From positions 1 through 45,923 of the forward strand of contig JAJYMB010000149.1 of NCBI GenBank assembly GCA_021787365.1: a DNA stretch of 45,923 nucleotides, given 5' to 3'. This DNA is from Actinomycetes bacterium (GTDB lineage: Bacteria; Actinomycetota; Acidimicrobiia; Acidimicrobiales; Palsa-688). The notes below the pieces were generated by a model. It was not told the DNA's origin, did no database searches, and saw only the letters and a program-made list of their open reading frames with translations. Numbering within the stretch: position 1 is the stretch's first letter; each line of letters opens with the position of its first letter. Position numbers and translations under genes: made by a program. Positions 27,694 through 36,135 of the stretch are shown here, in pieces.

Positions 27694-28175
27694 CGGTCGT
27701 TACCAGGTTCCCCGAGGCCGCGGGCGATGAGGAAACCCCGCGCCCGCTCGGCCAATGGGTAACGGTTGACCAGGCGCCAGAACGCCTTCCCGTGGCCCCC
27801 CACGTGCAGGTGGGCGAGCTCGTGGACTATCACGTAGTCCAAGACCCAGCCTGGCTCGCCGGCCAACTTCGACGAGATGCGGACCGTCCCTTCCCAAGGG
27901 CTGCAGCTGCCCCAGCGCGACTCCTGGTTGTCGACCCAGCGGATCTCGGCGGGACGCTCCAGGCCGAACTTGGCCGCGAGCCTCTTGGCCCGCACCTCCA
28001 GGTCGGGGCTTGGCAGCCGCTGGCGGTGCTCGGCTCGCCGGAGCATCTCGTTGACCCAGCGCTTCTCCTCGGCGGCGGAGAGGCCGGCGGGCACGCGCAC
28101 TCGAAGGACGTTGCCGACCCGCTGGGCTTGGACGGTCTTGCGCCGGCGCCGGCTGCGGATGACCTCCACTTCCAT
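27690..28175 (-). CDS. YgjP-like (M48/WLM-type) metallopeptidase
   Basis: A 161-residue protein of the YgjP/DUF45 type. The zinc site is complete: VIVHELAHLHVGGHGKAFW gives HExxH plus a third His, and the conserved lead-in is WGSCSPWEGTVRIS. The open frame runs on upstream, but the family begins at MEVEVIRSRRRRKTV, so ATG 28175 is used. Cellular role of the family is unclear. It is translationally coupled to the carboxyltransferase gene. Confidence 0.85.
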   Translation of the reverse strand: MEVEVIRSRRRRKTVQAQRVGNVLRVRVPAGLSAAEEKRWVNEMLRRAEHRQRLPSPDLEVRAKRLAAKFGLERPAEIRWVDNQESRWGSCSPWEGTVRISSKLAGEPGWVLDYVIVHELAHLHVGGHGKAFWRLVNRYPLAERARGFLIARGLGEPGNDR

Positions 28176-28186
28176 GAAGCGAGAAA

Positions 28187-28834
28187 TTACAAGGAGCGGG
28201 CCGTGTTTTCCACGCCGGCGGAGGCTAGCTCGACATGCTCGGCGGCAACCATGTCCACCAGCCCCCCTGGGCCCCGGACTTCGAGCCACCAACCCGACAG
28301 GTTGGGGTGGCGCATCCCCTCTTGGCCGACGCCCAGGGCCTGCTCCAGGGCGACCACCACACCCCCGTGGGTCACAGCGACGGCCACCTCTTCGCCCGAT
28401 CGGCAAAGCGCCGCGCCGACGTTCCCGAGCGCCGCGAGACAGCGCTCCACGAACTCGGCGGCCGACTCCCCGCCCGGCACATCGACGAGCCGGCTGCGCC
28501 TGCGCTCGGCCAGCTCGGCCGGCCAGCGCGCCTCGACCTCGGCGCGGGTGAGGCCGTTCCAGTCGCCGAGGTCCTGCTCGCGCAGCCCCACGTCCACAAG
28601 AAGGGGCTTGTCGTAGCCGGCCTCGGCTGCCAGCACCTTGGCCGTGCGACGTGCCCGTGCGAGGTCGGAACATGCGACGAGCCCCGGCCTCACGCCGACC
28701 GTGGCGAGGGCGCGGCCGGCGCGCTTCGCCTGCGCCTCCCCTAGCTCGGACAGAGGGGCGTCGGACCACCCTTGGAAGAGGCCGCCCGCGTTCCAGACCG
28801 ACTGCGCGTGACGCAAGACGAGAAGGCGAGGCAC
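28187..28834 (-). CDS. histidine phosphatase family protein
   Basis: A 215-residue phosphoglycerate-mutase-like phosphatase. RHAQSVWN replaces the usual RHGES/T motif, with Ala in place of Gly. The second catalytic His is in VTHGGVVVALE, and LREQDLGDWNGLT is family-typical. The frame is open past the divergent MoaD start, but the family N-terminus VPRLLVLRHAQ fixes GTG 28834. This lies 20 bp from the moaD start on the other strand. A second such enzyme is encoded at 10147. Confidence 0.85.
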   Translation of the reverse strand: MPRLLVLRHAQSVWNAGGLFQGWSDAPLSELGEAQAKRAGRALATVGVRPGLVACSDLARARRTAKVLAAEAGYDKPLLVDVGLREQDLGDWNGLTRAEVEARWPAELAERRRSRLVDVPGGESAAEFVERCLAALGNVGAALCRSGEEVAVAVTHGGVVVALEQALGVGQEGMRHPNLSGWWLEVRGPGGLVDMVAAEHVELASAGVENTARSL

Positions 28835-28854
28835 GGGGCTACATTTACCGATGG

Positions 28855-29121
28855 ATGCCGACCCGCGCCAGCTCTGGCCTGACGGTGCTCTTCTTTGCGA
28901 GCGCCAGGCAGGCCACCGGGACCCCCAGGCTGACCATCGAAGCAAACGAGGGCTGCACGCTCTCCGAACTGGCAAACACGCTGGTGACACGCTACGGGCC
29001 CCAATTTGCGGCGGTCATGGAGAGCTGCGCCGTGTGGGTCAACGGCGAGCCAGCGGCCGCCGATAGCGTGCTCCACGCGGGCGACGAGGTGGCAGTGCTC
29101 CCCCCTGTTTCAGGAGGATGA
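28855..29121 (+). CDS. MoaD/ThiS family sulfur carrier protein
   Basis: An 88-residue ubiquitin-fold carrier ending in Gly-Gly (VLPPVSGG), the tail that is adenylated and thiocarboxylated. LTVLFFASARQATG and CTLSELANTLVTRYG are the usual first strand and helix of MoaD, the small subunit of molybdopterin synthase. No MoaE or MoeB is next to it, so ThiS-like or other sulfur transfer cannot be excluded. Starts at ATG 28855. Confidence 0.87.
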   Translation: MPTRASSGLTVLFFASARQATGTPRLTIEANEGCTLSELANTLVTRYGPQFAAVMESCAVWVNGEPAAADSVLHAGDEVAVLPPVSGG

Positions 29122-29214
29122 GCTAGGCCGGGCCCCGACAGGATGACGCTCCGTGTGGTCAAACGACCTCGCATATCGCCCTACCGTCCTCCCCGCTGCG
29201 GTACCCTCGGTGCG

Positions 29215-29754
29215 ATGCCTGAGCACACGATGGACGAGGTGCTCGACCCCGTCTATGTGGCCGGGCTTCCCAAACTTTCCCTCCCCGACCTACGCGCCAA
29301 GCGCGACCGGTGTTCCGAGCTCGAGACCGAGCTTTCTTACCTGCGGCGCCTGACTCAGGCCCGGATCGACCTCATAACGGCGGAGTCCGATCGCCGGCAA
29401 CGCGGCCTTGCCGCCCCGGGCCCCGAAGTGCTCGTCGAGCAGCTGGCCCACATCCTGGGCGAGCACGCCCGGGGAGAAGGGCCCGGGAGGTTACCTGTGC
29501 TCCTCGCCCCTTCCGAAGGGGTGCAGGAGAGGCTCGCAGCCCGCGTGGAGGCGATCTGCTCGTCGGACCAGCTCGGTTCGCTGGGCGAGCTGAGCTCGTC
29601 ACAATTGGAGGAGCTGCTCGCCAACCTCTCCTCGCTGGAGCGCGACGTCTCGGCCGAGCGTCGCGCCCTGCATGGCGTCCAGGACAAGCTCCAAGAGGAG
29701 CTCGTGCGCCGGTACCGGAGCGGCGAGGCGACAGTTGACGCGCTCCTGACCTGA
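29215..29754 (+). CDS. rsiG: RsiG-like c-di-GMP-responsive anti-sigma factor
   Basis: A 179-residue, mostly helical protein. Residues 37-52 fit the published RsiG c-di-GMP motif E(X)3S(X)2R(X)3Q(X)3D exactly: Glu37, Ser41, Arg44, Gln48, Asp52. A second copy lies at 142-157 (Glu142, Ser146, Arg149, His153, Asp157), with His where Gln is expected. RsiG uses an antiparallel coiled coil of two such helices to bind c-di-GMP and hold sigma WhiG in Streptomyces. Start is ATG 29215; the 24 upstream codons look non-coding. No sigma factor gene is in the window, so the partner is unknown. Confidence 0.75.
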   Translation: MPEHTMDEVLDPVYVAGLPKLSLPDLRAKRDRCSELETELSYLRRLTQARIDLITAESDRRQRGLAAPGPEVLVEQLAHILGEHARGEGPGRLPVLLAPSEGVQERLAARVEAICSSDQLGSLGELSSSQLEELLANLSSLERDVSAERRALHGVQDKLQEELVRRYRSGEATVDALLT

Positions 29755-29805
29755 GCCGCCGCCGGCCGCTAGGAAAACCTCCCCCGGGCCGTTAGCCTCG
29801 GCTTT

Positions 29806-31173
29806 ATGCGGGCGGTGGCTGTCCTGTCCATGCACACCTCGCCGTTCGCCCAGGCGGGGTCGGCGGACTCCGGTAGCATGAACGTGTACGTACGCGAGCT
29901 CACGAGCGCGCTCGCCCGTTCCGGTGTGCGTTGCGAGGTGTACACCAGGCGCCAAAGCCCGGCACAGCCGGAGTCGGCCTTGGTGGAGCCCGGGCTTCGT
30001 ATCCACTACGTCCAGGCCGGGCCGCCCGGGCCCCTCGCCAAGGAACTGCTCGCCCCTGTGATCGGGGAATGGACGGCCGGGGTCGGCCAAAGCCTCGCGG
30101 CGCTCACAGCCAAGGGAGAGGGCGTGGAGCTCCTCCACGCCAACTACTGGCTGTCGGCCGTCGCCGGGCACACACTGAAGCACGTGCTGTCGGTGCCACT
30201 TGCCACCACGTTCCACACGCTCAGCCGGGTCAAGGCGCTAACGAACGACGACCCGCCCGAGCCCGGGAGGGAGGAGGGCGAACAGGAGGCGGTCGAATGT
30301 TCCGACCTGCTCATCGCCTGCTCCAGTTCTGAGGCCAACGAGCTCACCCACCTGTACGGGGCCGGCCCGGAGAGGGTCGCCACCGTGCTCCCCGGCGTGC
30401 ACCGCGCCTTTTTCTCGCCAGGCGACCAAGCCCGCGCCCGGCGGGCGGTGGGGCTGCCGGCGGAGGTACCAGTGGTGCTGTTCGTCGGGCGTATCCAGCC
30501 GCTCAAGGGGCTCACCGTGGCAGTCTCGGCCCTGGCGCGCCTCGCCTCCGCCGGCGGGCCTGCTGTGCCTCCTAGCCCTCCGGGCCACCTAGGCCCCGGG
30601 TCCTCCCCGAGGCAGGGAGCCCAACCAGGCTCGGGGCCGTCGTCAGCTTCTCGCGGCGCCGGCGGCGAGGGAGGCCCCCGCTCCAGCCAGGCTGTGCTCG
30701 TCGTGGCCGGGGGGCCGAGCGGGCCTCGCGGCGAGGAAGAGCTGGCCAGCGCGAAAGCCCTGGCCGAGAGCTCGGGTCTTTCCGGGCGTGTCCGGTGGGT
30801 GCCGCCCATGCCCCACGAGCTGCTCTCCAGCTACTACCGGGCCGCTGACGTGTGCGTGGTGCCGAGCTGGTCGGAGTCCTTCGGCCTGGTGGCCCTCGAA
30901 GCCGCCGCTTGCGGGATCCCCGTAGTTGCCTCGGCCGTCGGGGGGCTTGCCGGCCTGGTCGATCACGGCCGCACGGGCTACCTGGTCCCTGCCGGCGATG
31001 TTGGCGGGTTCACGAGCTACCTGAAAGAGCTGCTCGACGACATGGCCCTCGCCCGTCTCATGGGCTCTGCCGCCGAGAAAGCCGCCGGCGCCTACGCCTG
31101 GTCGGTCGCCGCCACCCGCTTCGCCGAGCTTTCCGACACCCTCGCCGGCCGTGAGCTCGTGAACTGCGCCTGA
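29806..31173 (+). CDS. mshA: MshA-like glycosyltransferase (D-inositol-3-phosphate glycosyltransferase)
   Basis: A 455-residue GT4/GT-B enzyme. The N-terminus, VAVLSMHTSPFAQAGSADSG then SMNVYVREL, is the donor-side signature of MshA, which joins GlcNAc to inositol phosphate in the first step of mycothiol synthesis. The C-terminal lobe has LFVGRIQPLKGL and the E-x7-E region PSWSESFGLVALEAAACG. Between them a Pro/Gly/Ser-rich insert of about 50 residues, absent from the usual enzyme, splits the nucleotide-binding lobe. Other GT4 enzymes cannot be fully excluded. Followed by proC and the small HTH gene, as in the mycobacterial mshA-proC neighbourhood. Confidence 0.83.
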   Translation: MRAVAVLSMHTSPFAQAGSADSGSMNVYVRELTSALARSGVRCEVYTRRQSPAQPESALVEPGLRIHYVQAGPPGPLAKELLAPVIGEWTAGVGQSLAALTAKGEGVELLHANYWLSAVAGHTLKHVLSVPLATTFHTLSRVKALTNDDPPEPGREEGEQEAVECSDLLIACSSSEANELTHLYGAGPERVATVLPGVHRAFFSPGDQARARRAVGLPAEVPVVLFVGRIQPLKGLTVAVSALARLASAGGPAVPPSPPGHLGPGSSPRQGAQPGSGPSSASRGAGGEGGPRSSQAVLVVAGGPSGPRGEEELASAKALAESSGLSGRVRWVPPMPHELLSSYYRAADVCVVPSWSESFGLVALEAAACGIPVVASAVGGLAGLVDHGRTGYLVPAGDVGGFTSYLKELLDDMALARLMGSAAEKAAGAYAWSVAATRFAELSDTLAGRELVNCA

Positions 31174-31454
31174 CGCCGAGCGCGCCGGCCCCGCCGGCCC
31201 GCCGGCCGGGACCCGGGGTAGCATTGGCTGTACCCGTTGCCCGAGGGTGCCCCGCCGGTTCGTTCGGGGAAGTGCGAAACGGCGGTGCCCCCGGGCGCGG
31301 CCCGGTAGCGTTGCGGCCATGTCGGCGAAGTGGGCAGGGCGAGGGGACCTACACGCAAATGGGCGCGCGGTCTCACGCAAGCAGAGGCTTTGCGGTTGCT
31401 CGGCGACTTCCGTGCACCGTGGCCGTCCCGCTGTGACCCGGGTTCGTCCTTAGC

Positions 31455-32264
31455 ATGACCGCGAAGCTCTTGGTAGTGGGGGGCGGCAAGATGGGTTCAG
31501 CTCTCGTCGAGGGCCTGCTCTCCTCAGGGTGGGCACCACCGAGCGAGGTGGTCGTGGCCGAAGCCTCACCCCAGCGTCGAGACGAACTGGCTGCACCGGG
31601 TGGGCCCGCCCAACGCTTCGGAGGGCTCGCCATAGTGGGCGAGCCGGTACCGGCCGAGAGTGCAGTAATAGCGGTCAAGCCCGGCGATGCGCAGGCCGCA
31701 TGCCGGGCGCTCGCGTCGGCAGGCGTCAAGCGCGTCCTGTCAGTGGCCGCCGGCGTCACGCTCGCCGACCTGGCTGGATGGTGCCAGGAGGCAACTGCTG
31801 TGTTGCGCGCCATGCCCAACACGGCCGCCCTGGTCGGAGCATCGGCCACCGCCCTTTGCGCCGGGCCAGGAGCGAGCGCCGAAGACATCGACTGGGCCAA
31901 GGACGTCATGCGATCGGTAGGCAAAGTGGTCGAGGTGCCCGAACGCTGGATGAACGCCGTTACCGGCCTGTCGGGGTCGGGGCCGGCGTACATGTTCGTC
32001 GTGGTTGAGGCGATGATCGAAGCCGGCGTCCTCGTGGGCCTGCCGCGCGAGGTGGCGACCGACCTGGTCAGCCAGACGCTCGCCGGCTGTGCCCAATTGC
32101 TGGCCAAGACAGGGGAGGCGCCGGCCGCGCTGCGGGCCTCGGTCACGTCCCCGGGGGGCACCACGGCCGCCGGACTGCGCCAGCTCGAAGCCCGGGCAGT
32201 ACGCTCAGCGTTCGTGGAAGCCGTCGCCGCCGCCACGCAGCGTGCTTCTGAGCTGGCGGGTTGA
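31455..32264 (+). CDS. proC: pyrroline-5-carboxylate reductase
   Basis: A 269-residue NAD(P)H-dependent enzyme for the last step of proline synthesis. The Rossmann start LLVVGGGKMGSALVEGLL, AVKPGDAQ, RAMPNTAALVG and the C-terminal VTSPGGTTAAGLRQLE are all family marks, including the substrate-site Thr-Gly-like LTGLSGSGPAYMFV region. Length is normal. Starts at ATG 31455. Confidence 0.95.
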   Translation: MTAKLLVVGGGKMGSALVEGLLSSGWAPPSEVVVAEASPQRRDELAAPGGPAQRFGGLAIVGEPVPAESAVIAVKPGDAQAACRALASAGVKRVLSVAAGVTLADLAGWCQEATAVLRAMPNTAALVGASATALCAGPGASAEDIDWAKDVMRSVGKVVEVPERWMNAVTGLSGSGPAYMFVVVEAMIEAGVLVGLPREVATDLVSQTLAGCAQLLAKTGEAPAALRASVTSPGGTTAAGLRQLEARAVRSAFVEAVAAATQRASELAG

Positions 32265-32364
32265 GCCGCCCGCGCACCCTGTCTCTCGAGGTGGCCCGAC
32301 GGGGCCACGATCTGAGCACAAACGCCTCCTTTTCACCTACGCTCGTAGTCGGAGAAGGGAAGAC

Positions 32365-32568
32365 ATGGGTAAGGCCAACAACGCCCGGGCCCTGTCCCGC
32401 TATCTCACGGTCGCCGAGGTCGCGGGTCAGCTCCGGGTTTCCAACATGACCGTTTACCGGCTCGTTCAGTCGGGCCAGCTGCCGGCGGTCCGGGTGGGCC
32501 GCTCCTACCGTATCCGGGAAGAGGACATCGACCGGTACCTCGCGACCCAGTACACAGCGGCAGGCTGA
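32365..32568 (+). CDS. small MerR/excisionase-type HTH DNA-binding protein
   Basis: A 67-residue winged-helix protein: YLTVAEVAGQLRVSNMTVY is the helix-turn-helix and GQLPAVRVGRSYRIREEDI the wing. It closely resembles the small HTH protein encoded beside proC in mycobacteria (Rv0500A). The gene order proC-HTH is therefore conserved. GGAGAAGGGA precedes ATG 32365. Function is probably transcriptional; the target is unknown. Confidence 0.88.
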   Translation: MGKANNARALSRYLTVAEVAGQLRVSNMTVYRLVQSGQLPAVRVGRSYRIREEDIDRYLATQYTAAG

Positions 32569-32605
32569 ACCGGGTGGCAATAAGCGAGCGGCGGCCACCA
32601 AGGCG

Positions 32606-33475
32606 ATGGTGGTCGTCAGCCTGCTGACCGACTACGGGCTGGCGGACGGCTTTGTGGGGGCGCTCCACAGCGTTCTGCGCCGTGCTGCGCCGGCGGTGCC
32701 GATCGTGGACTTGACCCACGGGGTCGCCCGGCAGGATGTCCGCGCCGGCAGCCAAGCGCTGTTGCGCGCCGCTCCGTACCTGGCTCCTGGGATAGTCGTC
32801 GCCATCGTCGACCCGGGCGTGGGCAGCTTACGCCGTGGGGTGGCCGTGCAGGCGGCCGGCGATCCTGGACAAGGTGGAGCGTCGGTCGCCAGCAAGCCCG
32901 CGGCAGTCTTCGTGGGCCCCGACAACGGGCTCCTGCCGCCGGCCGTCGACGCCCTCGGAGGGCCCAGCGCTTGCGTCGAGCTCGAAGACCGCGGGTACTG
33001 GCTGCCCGCCCCCGGCCCGACCTTCGCCGGCCGGGACATCTTCGCCCCTGCCGCCGCCCGGCTCGCCGGCGGTGCCCAGCTCTCGGAGCTCGGGCCACCC
33101 ATCGCGCCCGAGACCCTGGTGCGCCTGCCACCCCCAGTGGTCCGCCACCGTGAGGATGGCGCCCTGGAAGCCGAAGTCACTTGGGTCGATGGGTTCGGCA
33201 ACGTGCAGCTGGCAGCCGGACCGAGGGACCTGGCCGGCGGGGAGCAGTCCTTGGAGCCGGCGAACCGTGGCGAGCGTACGCGCTTCGAAACCGTCGGCAC
33301 TCACCGGACCTCGACTGCCGCGCAGGTACGGGTGTTCGCCGACCTCGCACCAGGCGAACTGGGGCTGCTCATCGACTCCTACGGTCACCTCGCCCTCGTC
33401 CTGAACGGCTCGAGTGCCGCCGATTACTTGAAAACGCAAGAAGGTGAAATCCTAACCCTGCGCGCGCCCACATAA
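32606..33475 (+). CDS. S-adenosylmethionine hydrolase (DUF62/SAM hydroxide adenosyltransferase)
   Basis: A 289-residue enzyme of the fluorinase/chlorinase superfamily that, in this branch, hydrolyses SAM to adenosine and methionine. Visible marks are VSLLTDYGLADGFVG, the VDLTHGVARQDV region, VVAIVDPGVGS, VFVGPDNGLLPPA and, in the C-terminal domain, WVDGFGNVQL. The halogenase-specific extra loop is not obvious. Starts at ATG 32606, 37 bp after the HTH gene. Confidence 0.9.
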   Translation: MVVVSLLTDYGLADGFVGALHSVLRRAAPAVPIVDLTHGVARQDVRAGSQALLRAAPYLAPGIVVAIVDPGVGSLRRGVAVQAAGDPGQGGASVASKPAAVFVGPDNGLLPPAVDALGGPSACVELEDRGYWLPAPGPTFAGRDIFAPAAARLAGGAQLSELGPPIAPETLVRLPPPVVRHREDGALEAEVTWVDGFGNVQLAAGPRDLAGGEQSLEPANRGERTRFETVGTHRTSTAAQVRVFADLAPGELGLLIDSYGHLALVLNGSSAADYLKTQEGEILTLRAPT

Positions 33476-33678
33476 GCGCCGTTGTAAACCGGGGACATGG
33501 GCTGCGCGCAGGGTCCAAGATCGACGCTTCGACGATCGCCAAGCCTCGAAGCCCGGCAGGTGAACACCCAGCTCGGGCAGTAAGCCAGACTCCACCACAC
33601 CGTGATCGGCCAGGAGCCCCAGCGCGGCACGCCTGCCACGACAGGCAGCCTTGGTCGGCTCAAACGGCCACGACGTGG

Positions 33679-33759
33679 TCCCCCTCTTGTGGAAAAAGGG
33701 CCGTTCTCGGTGCAGTCCCCTGGCCCCTTCTTGTGCGAAGAAGGCCGTTCTCGGTGCAG
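33679..33759. repeat. imperfect tandem repeat, period about 44 bp
   Basis: ggccgttctcggtgcag occurs at 33699-33715 and again at 33743-33759, each preceded by a similar cccct(c/t)cttgtg segment. It lies in the 529-bp gap after the SAM hydrolase gene; no convincing gene is present there on either strand. Confidence 0.7.
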
Positions 33760-33869
33760 CTCTCCCTTCTGGGTGCACTCCTGGGCCGTACAGCAACGTC
33801 AAGCGCGCCTGCTACGGCAAGCCGCGCCCAGAATGACCATCAGCCCGCGCCTTCGCGGCTCAAAAGCAC

Positions 33870-33910
33870 AACGAGGCCGGGCCCCCCAGAGGGCCCAGCC
33901 TCGTTTCTCG
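33870..33910. terminator. bidirectional intrinsic terminator
   Basis: aacgaggccgggccc pairs with gggcccagcctcgtt (one mismatch) around a CCCAGA-type loop, a 15-bp stem. Short T-rich runs flank both sides (TCGTTTC on plus, GTTGTGCTTTT on minus). It lies between the convergent SAM hydrolase and discoidin genes. Confidence 0.7.
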
Positions 33911-34004
33911 CCACGCAGGCCGACGACCAAAACAGCCGGCCACTGAATTCACCGGCCTCAGCCCCGCCGGACCAGCCTCAGCATGGTCCAGCCGGCTCAG
34001 TCAG

Positions 34005-35522
34005 TTAGTGCTTATGGTCCCCGGAGTGCCGTCGCTCTCCACCGTGTCCGCGGTCCCCGTGGTCCTGGCGAAGCGTGAAAGGTCGATGCTCGCCATCTTT
34101 TTGTCGATGCTCGCCATCTTTTTGTCGATGCTCGCCATCTTTTTGTCGATGCTCGCCATCTTTTTGTCGATGCTCGGCGGTACGCACGGGACGCCGGCTC
34201 AAGCACACGACATCTTTGTTGAAGCGACCCCGCGCCCGGCCAAGACGTCCGGGGCGAGGCCCCGGGCCGAAGCAGCAGCCGAAGCGCACCGGGTGGAGCC
34301 CAGGACCGAAGCAGCAGCCCAAGGCCCTCATGGGGCGAGGCCCCGGGCCGAAGCAGCAGCCGAAGCGCACGCGCCCGGCGCAGGGACGCACGTGATGGGG
34401 CGGGGTAGTCGTCGTGGTTGGCAGGGTCGTGGTCGTAGTGGTGGGCGGCACGGTGGTGGTCGTAGTGGTGGTGGTCGGAGGCGGCGGAGCACTCGTGTAG
34501 AGGTTGAACTCGTCGATCGACCACCAGTACTTGTCACTTGTCCCCGTCAGCGTGACCCTTACGTAACGAGCGGTCTCCATTGGGAAGCTCACCACCTGTG
34601 GTGTCCCGGTGCCTACGCATGTCGCCACCGTCGCCCAATTGCTCCCGTCGTTCGACACCTCGACCTGGTAAGCACGTGCGTAGTCGGTCGGCGAATTGGG
34701 CACCTCCATGTCCAGCTCGCTGAAGCTCTGTGGCGGACCCATGTCCACCTGGAAGTAGACGTTTGGCCTTTGGGTCTCGTCGGTGCTGAAGCGGGTCGTG
34801 AGGTTGCCGTCCAGCGCGTTGGCCGGTGCGTCGCTCGTAGACGAGGGGGCATTGGTGCTTGCCACCCAGCCGTTCCGGTTGAGGGCAGTGCCTGAGAGCG
34901 AGGCGTAGCAGTTGGCGCCGGTCGAAGAAGTGAACAGGTTGAACTCGTCGATCGACCACCAATAGTTGGCTGCCCCGGTCAGGTAAACGAGTACGTACTT
35001 GGCCGTCTGAGCCGGAAAGCTCACGATCTCGGGCGTGCCAGTGCCCGTGCACGTGGCCACAGTCGTCCAGGTGCTGCCGTTGTTGGACACCTCTACCTCG
35101 TACGACCTGGCATAGTCGGTGGGCGAGTTGGGCACGGCCATGTCCAGCTCGTCGAAAGTCTGCGGGGAGCCCATGTTGACTTCATAGAACAGCCCAGGGA
35201 CTTGGACCTGGTTGGTGCTGAAACGGGTCGCCAGGTTACCGTCCAGCGCGTTGGCGGGCACATCGGCTCCGGTCGCATTGGAGTTGGTGCTCGCCACCCA
35301 GCCGCTCCGGTCGAGCGAAGTGCCAGCAAGCGATGCCGAACAGTTGGTCCCCGGCATCACAGTCTGCGCACCTGCCTCGGGCACCGTGACCAAGTTCCCC
35401 GATGTGCTCGGGGCCAAAAAGGCCGCCGCGGTCACAAGCGAAGTCAGTAAGGCCGCGCCGGTGGCAAGACGCCAGCGGCGGGCCCCACGCAAATGGGTCA
35501 TCCGTCCTCGCAAGTGGGTCAT
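34005..35522 (-). CDS. secreted protein with two discoidin (F5/8C) domains and repetitive C-terminus
   Basis: A 505-residue exported protein. A signal sequence (ATGAALLTSLVTAAAFLAP) is followed by two similar F5/8 type C domains, each with GWVAST, ALDGNLATRFST, VPNSPTDYAR and YWWSIDEFNL, which usually bind carbohydrate. A Thr/Pro linker follows, then three GCCFGPG repeats, four copies of the heptad EHRQKDG and a His/Arg-rich tail. The C-terminal third is composed of DNA repeats and may be a recent expansion; its role is unknown. The translation start itself is duplicated (ATG 35522 and 35501). Confidence 0.82.
   Translation of the reverse strand: MTHLRGRMTHLRGARRWRLATGAALLTSLVTAAAFLAPSTSGNLVTVPEAGAQTVMPGTNCSASLAGTSLDRSGWVASTNSNATGADVPANALDGNLATRFSTNQVQVPGLFYEVNMGSPQTFDELDMAVPNSPTDYARSYEVEVSNNGSTWTTVATCTGTGTPEIVSFPAQTAKYVLVYLTGAANYWWSIDEFNLFTSSTGANCYASLSGTALNRNGWVASTNAPSSTSDAPANALDGNLTTRFSTDETQRPNVYFQVDMGPPQSFSELDMEVPNSPTDYARAYQVEVSNDGSNWATVATCVGTGTPQVVSFPMETARYVRVTLTGTSDKYWWSIDEFNLYTSAPPPPTTTTTTTTVPPTTTTTTLPTTTTTPPHHVRPCAGRVRFGCCFGPGPRPMRALGCCFGPGLHPVRFGCCFGPGPRPGRLGRARGRFNKDVVCLSRRPVRTAEHRQKDGEHRQKDGEHRQKDGEHRQKDGEHRPFTLRQDHGDRGHGGERRHSGDHKH
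34083..34177. repeat. 21-bp perfect tandem repeat, 4.5 copies
   Basis: The unit starts tcgatgctcgccatctttt and recurs without change at 34083, 34104, 34125 and 34146, with a half copy at 34167. Because 21 is a multiple of three it encodes the EHRQKDG heptads of the discoidin protein on the minus strand. Confidence 0.95.
34251..34370. repeat. about 40-bp repeat, three copies, two identical
   Basis: A 39-bp sequence starting ggggcgaggccccgggccga is identical at 34251-34289 and 34332-34370. A diverged copy lies between. They encode the three GCCFGPG cysteine repeats on the minus strand. Confidence 0.9.
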
Positions 35523-35529
35523 CCGTCCT
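35488..35529 (-). promoter_or_regulatory. duplicated ribosome-binding site and start codon
   Basis: A 21-bp tandem duplication (one difference) carries GAGGACGG plus ATG twice, at 35522 and 35501, in the same frame. Either start yields the discoidin protein; both have a usable Shine-Dalgarno. Confidence 0.75.
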
Positions 35530-35764
35530 CCCCTAGTAGTTAGTCAGTGCTGTCTTGAAGAACCTCCGCCCGGTTGCCGCCCCGAATAGCCCCTATCGAC
35601 AACCGGCAACCGCCGTCGCAACTGGGCGAAGGTTGCCTCTCGTGGCACGAAGGTTGCCTCTCGTGGCACCAAGTGCCTGTTACATCTCATGCTCACCGCT
35701 GTTAGCTGGCTTTGATGACCTTGTGATGGTTCCGTGAAGGCCGGCTGACTACGGTAGATTTTGG

Positions 35765-36055
35765 TTGGTGGCAGGTCTCGAGCCGAGAGCAGTTGACTCG
35801 GCCATCGCCGGCGGCCTCAAATGGCAGCGCGAGGGCGATGAGCTGGTGAAGACCTGGTCTGGGCCGGACTTTGCCGCGGCCTTGGCCTACGTAAACGCGG
35901 TAGGTGAGCTGGCCGAGCACGCCAACCACCACCCAGACATCGATATCCGCTGGAACAAGGTGACACTCCGGCTGTCCACCCACTCCGCCGGCGCCATTAC
36001 CCAGGCCGACCTGGACCTAGCTGCCCAAATAGACGGGTTGGGCGACGGCACGTAA
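35765..36055 (+). CDS. 4a-hydroxytetrahydrobiopterin dehydratase (pterin carbinolamine dehydratase)
   Basis: A 96-residue PCD/DCoH protein. The conserved EHANHHPDIDIRWNKVTL carries the catalytic histidines, and GGLKWQREGDELVKTW is the usual N-terminal segment. It dehydrates the carbinolamine formed by aromatic amino acid hydroxylases; no hydroxylase is in the window, so a moonlighting or molybdopterin-related role is possible. Start is TTG 35765 or GTG 35768. Confidence 0.9.
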   Translation: MVAGLEPRAVDSAIAGGLKWQREGDELVKTWSGPDFAAALAYVNAVGELAEHANHHPDIDIRWNKVTLRLSTHSAGAITQADLDLAAQIDGLGDGT

Positions 36056-36135
36056 GCCGGCGGTCGACCGAGGCGTTCGCCGAGTCACGTGCTACGAGAC
36101 AACCGGGTGCACGAGGTGTTGGCCTCCGCTCCAGC

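Noticed and set aside
33452..33802. 116-residue minus-strand open frame after the SAM hydrolase gene
   Set aside because: It is built partly on the tandem repeat, overlaps the gene end and shows no domain or start signal.
34083..34177. CRISPR-like regular repeats
   Set aside because: The 21-bp units are directly adjacent with no spacers and lie in frame inside a coding region; it is a coding minisatellite.
34008..34895. Plus-strand frame with repeated MLAIFLS, looking like membrane segments
   Set aside because: It is the antisense of the 21-bp repeats of the discoidin gene and has no start signal or family match.
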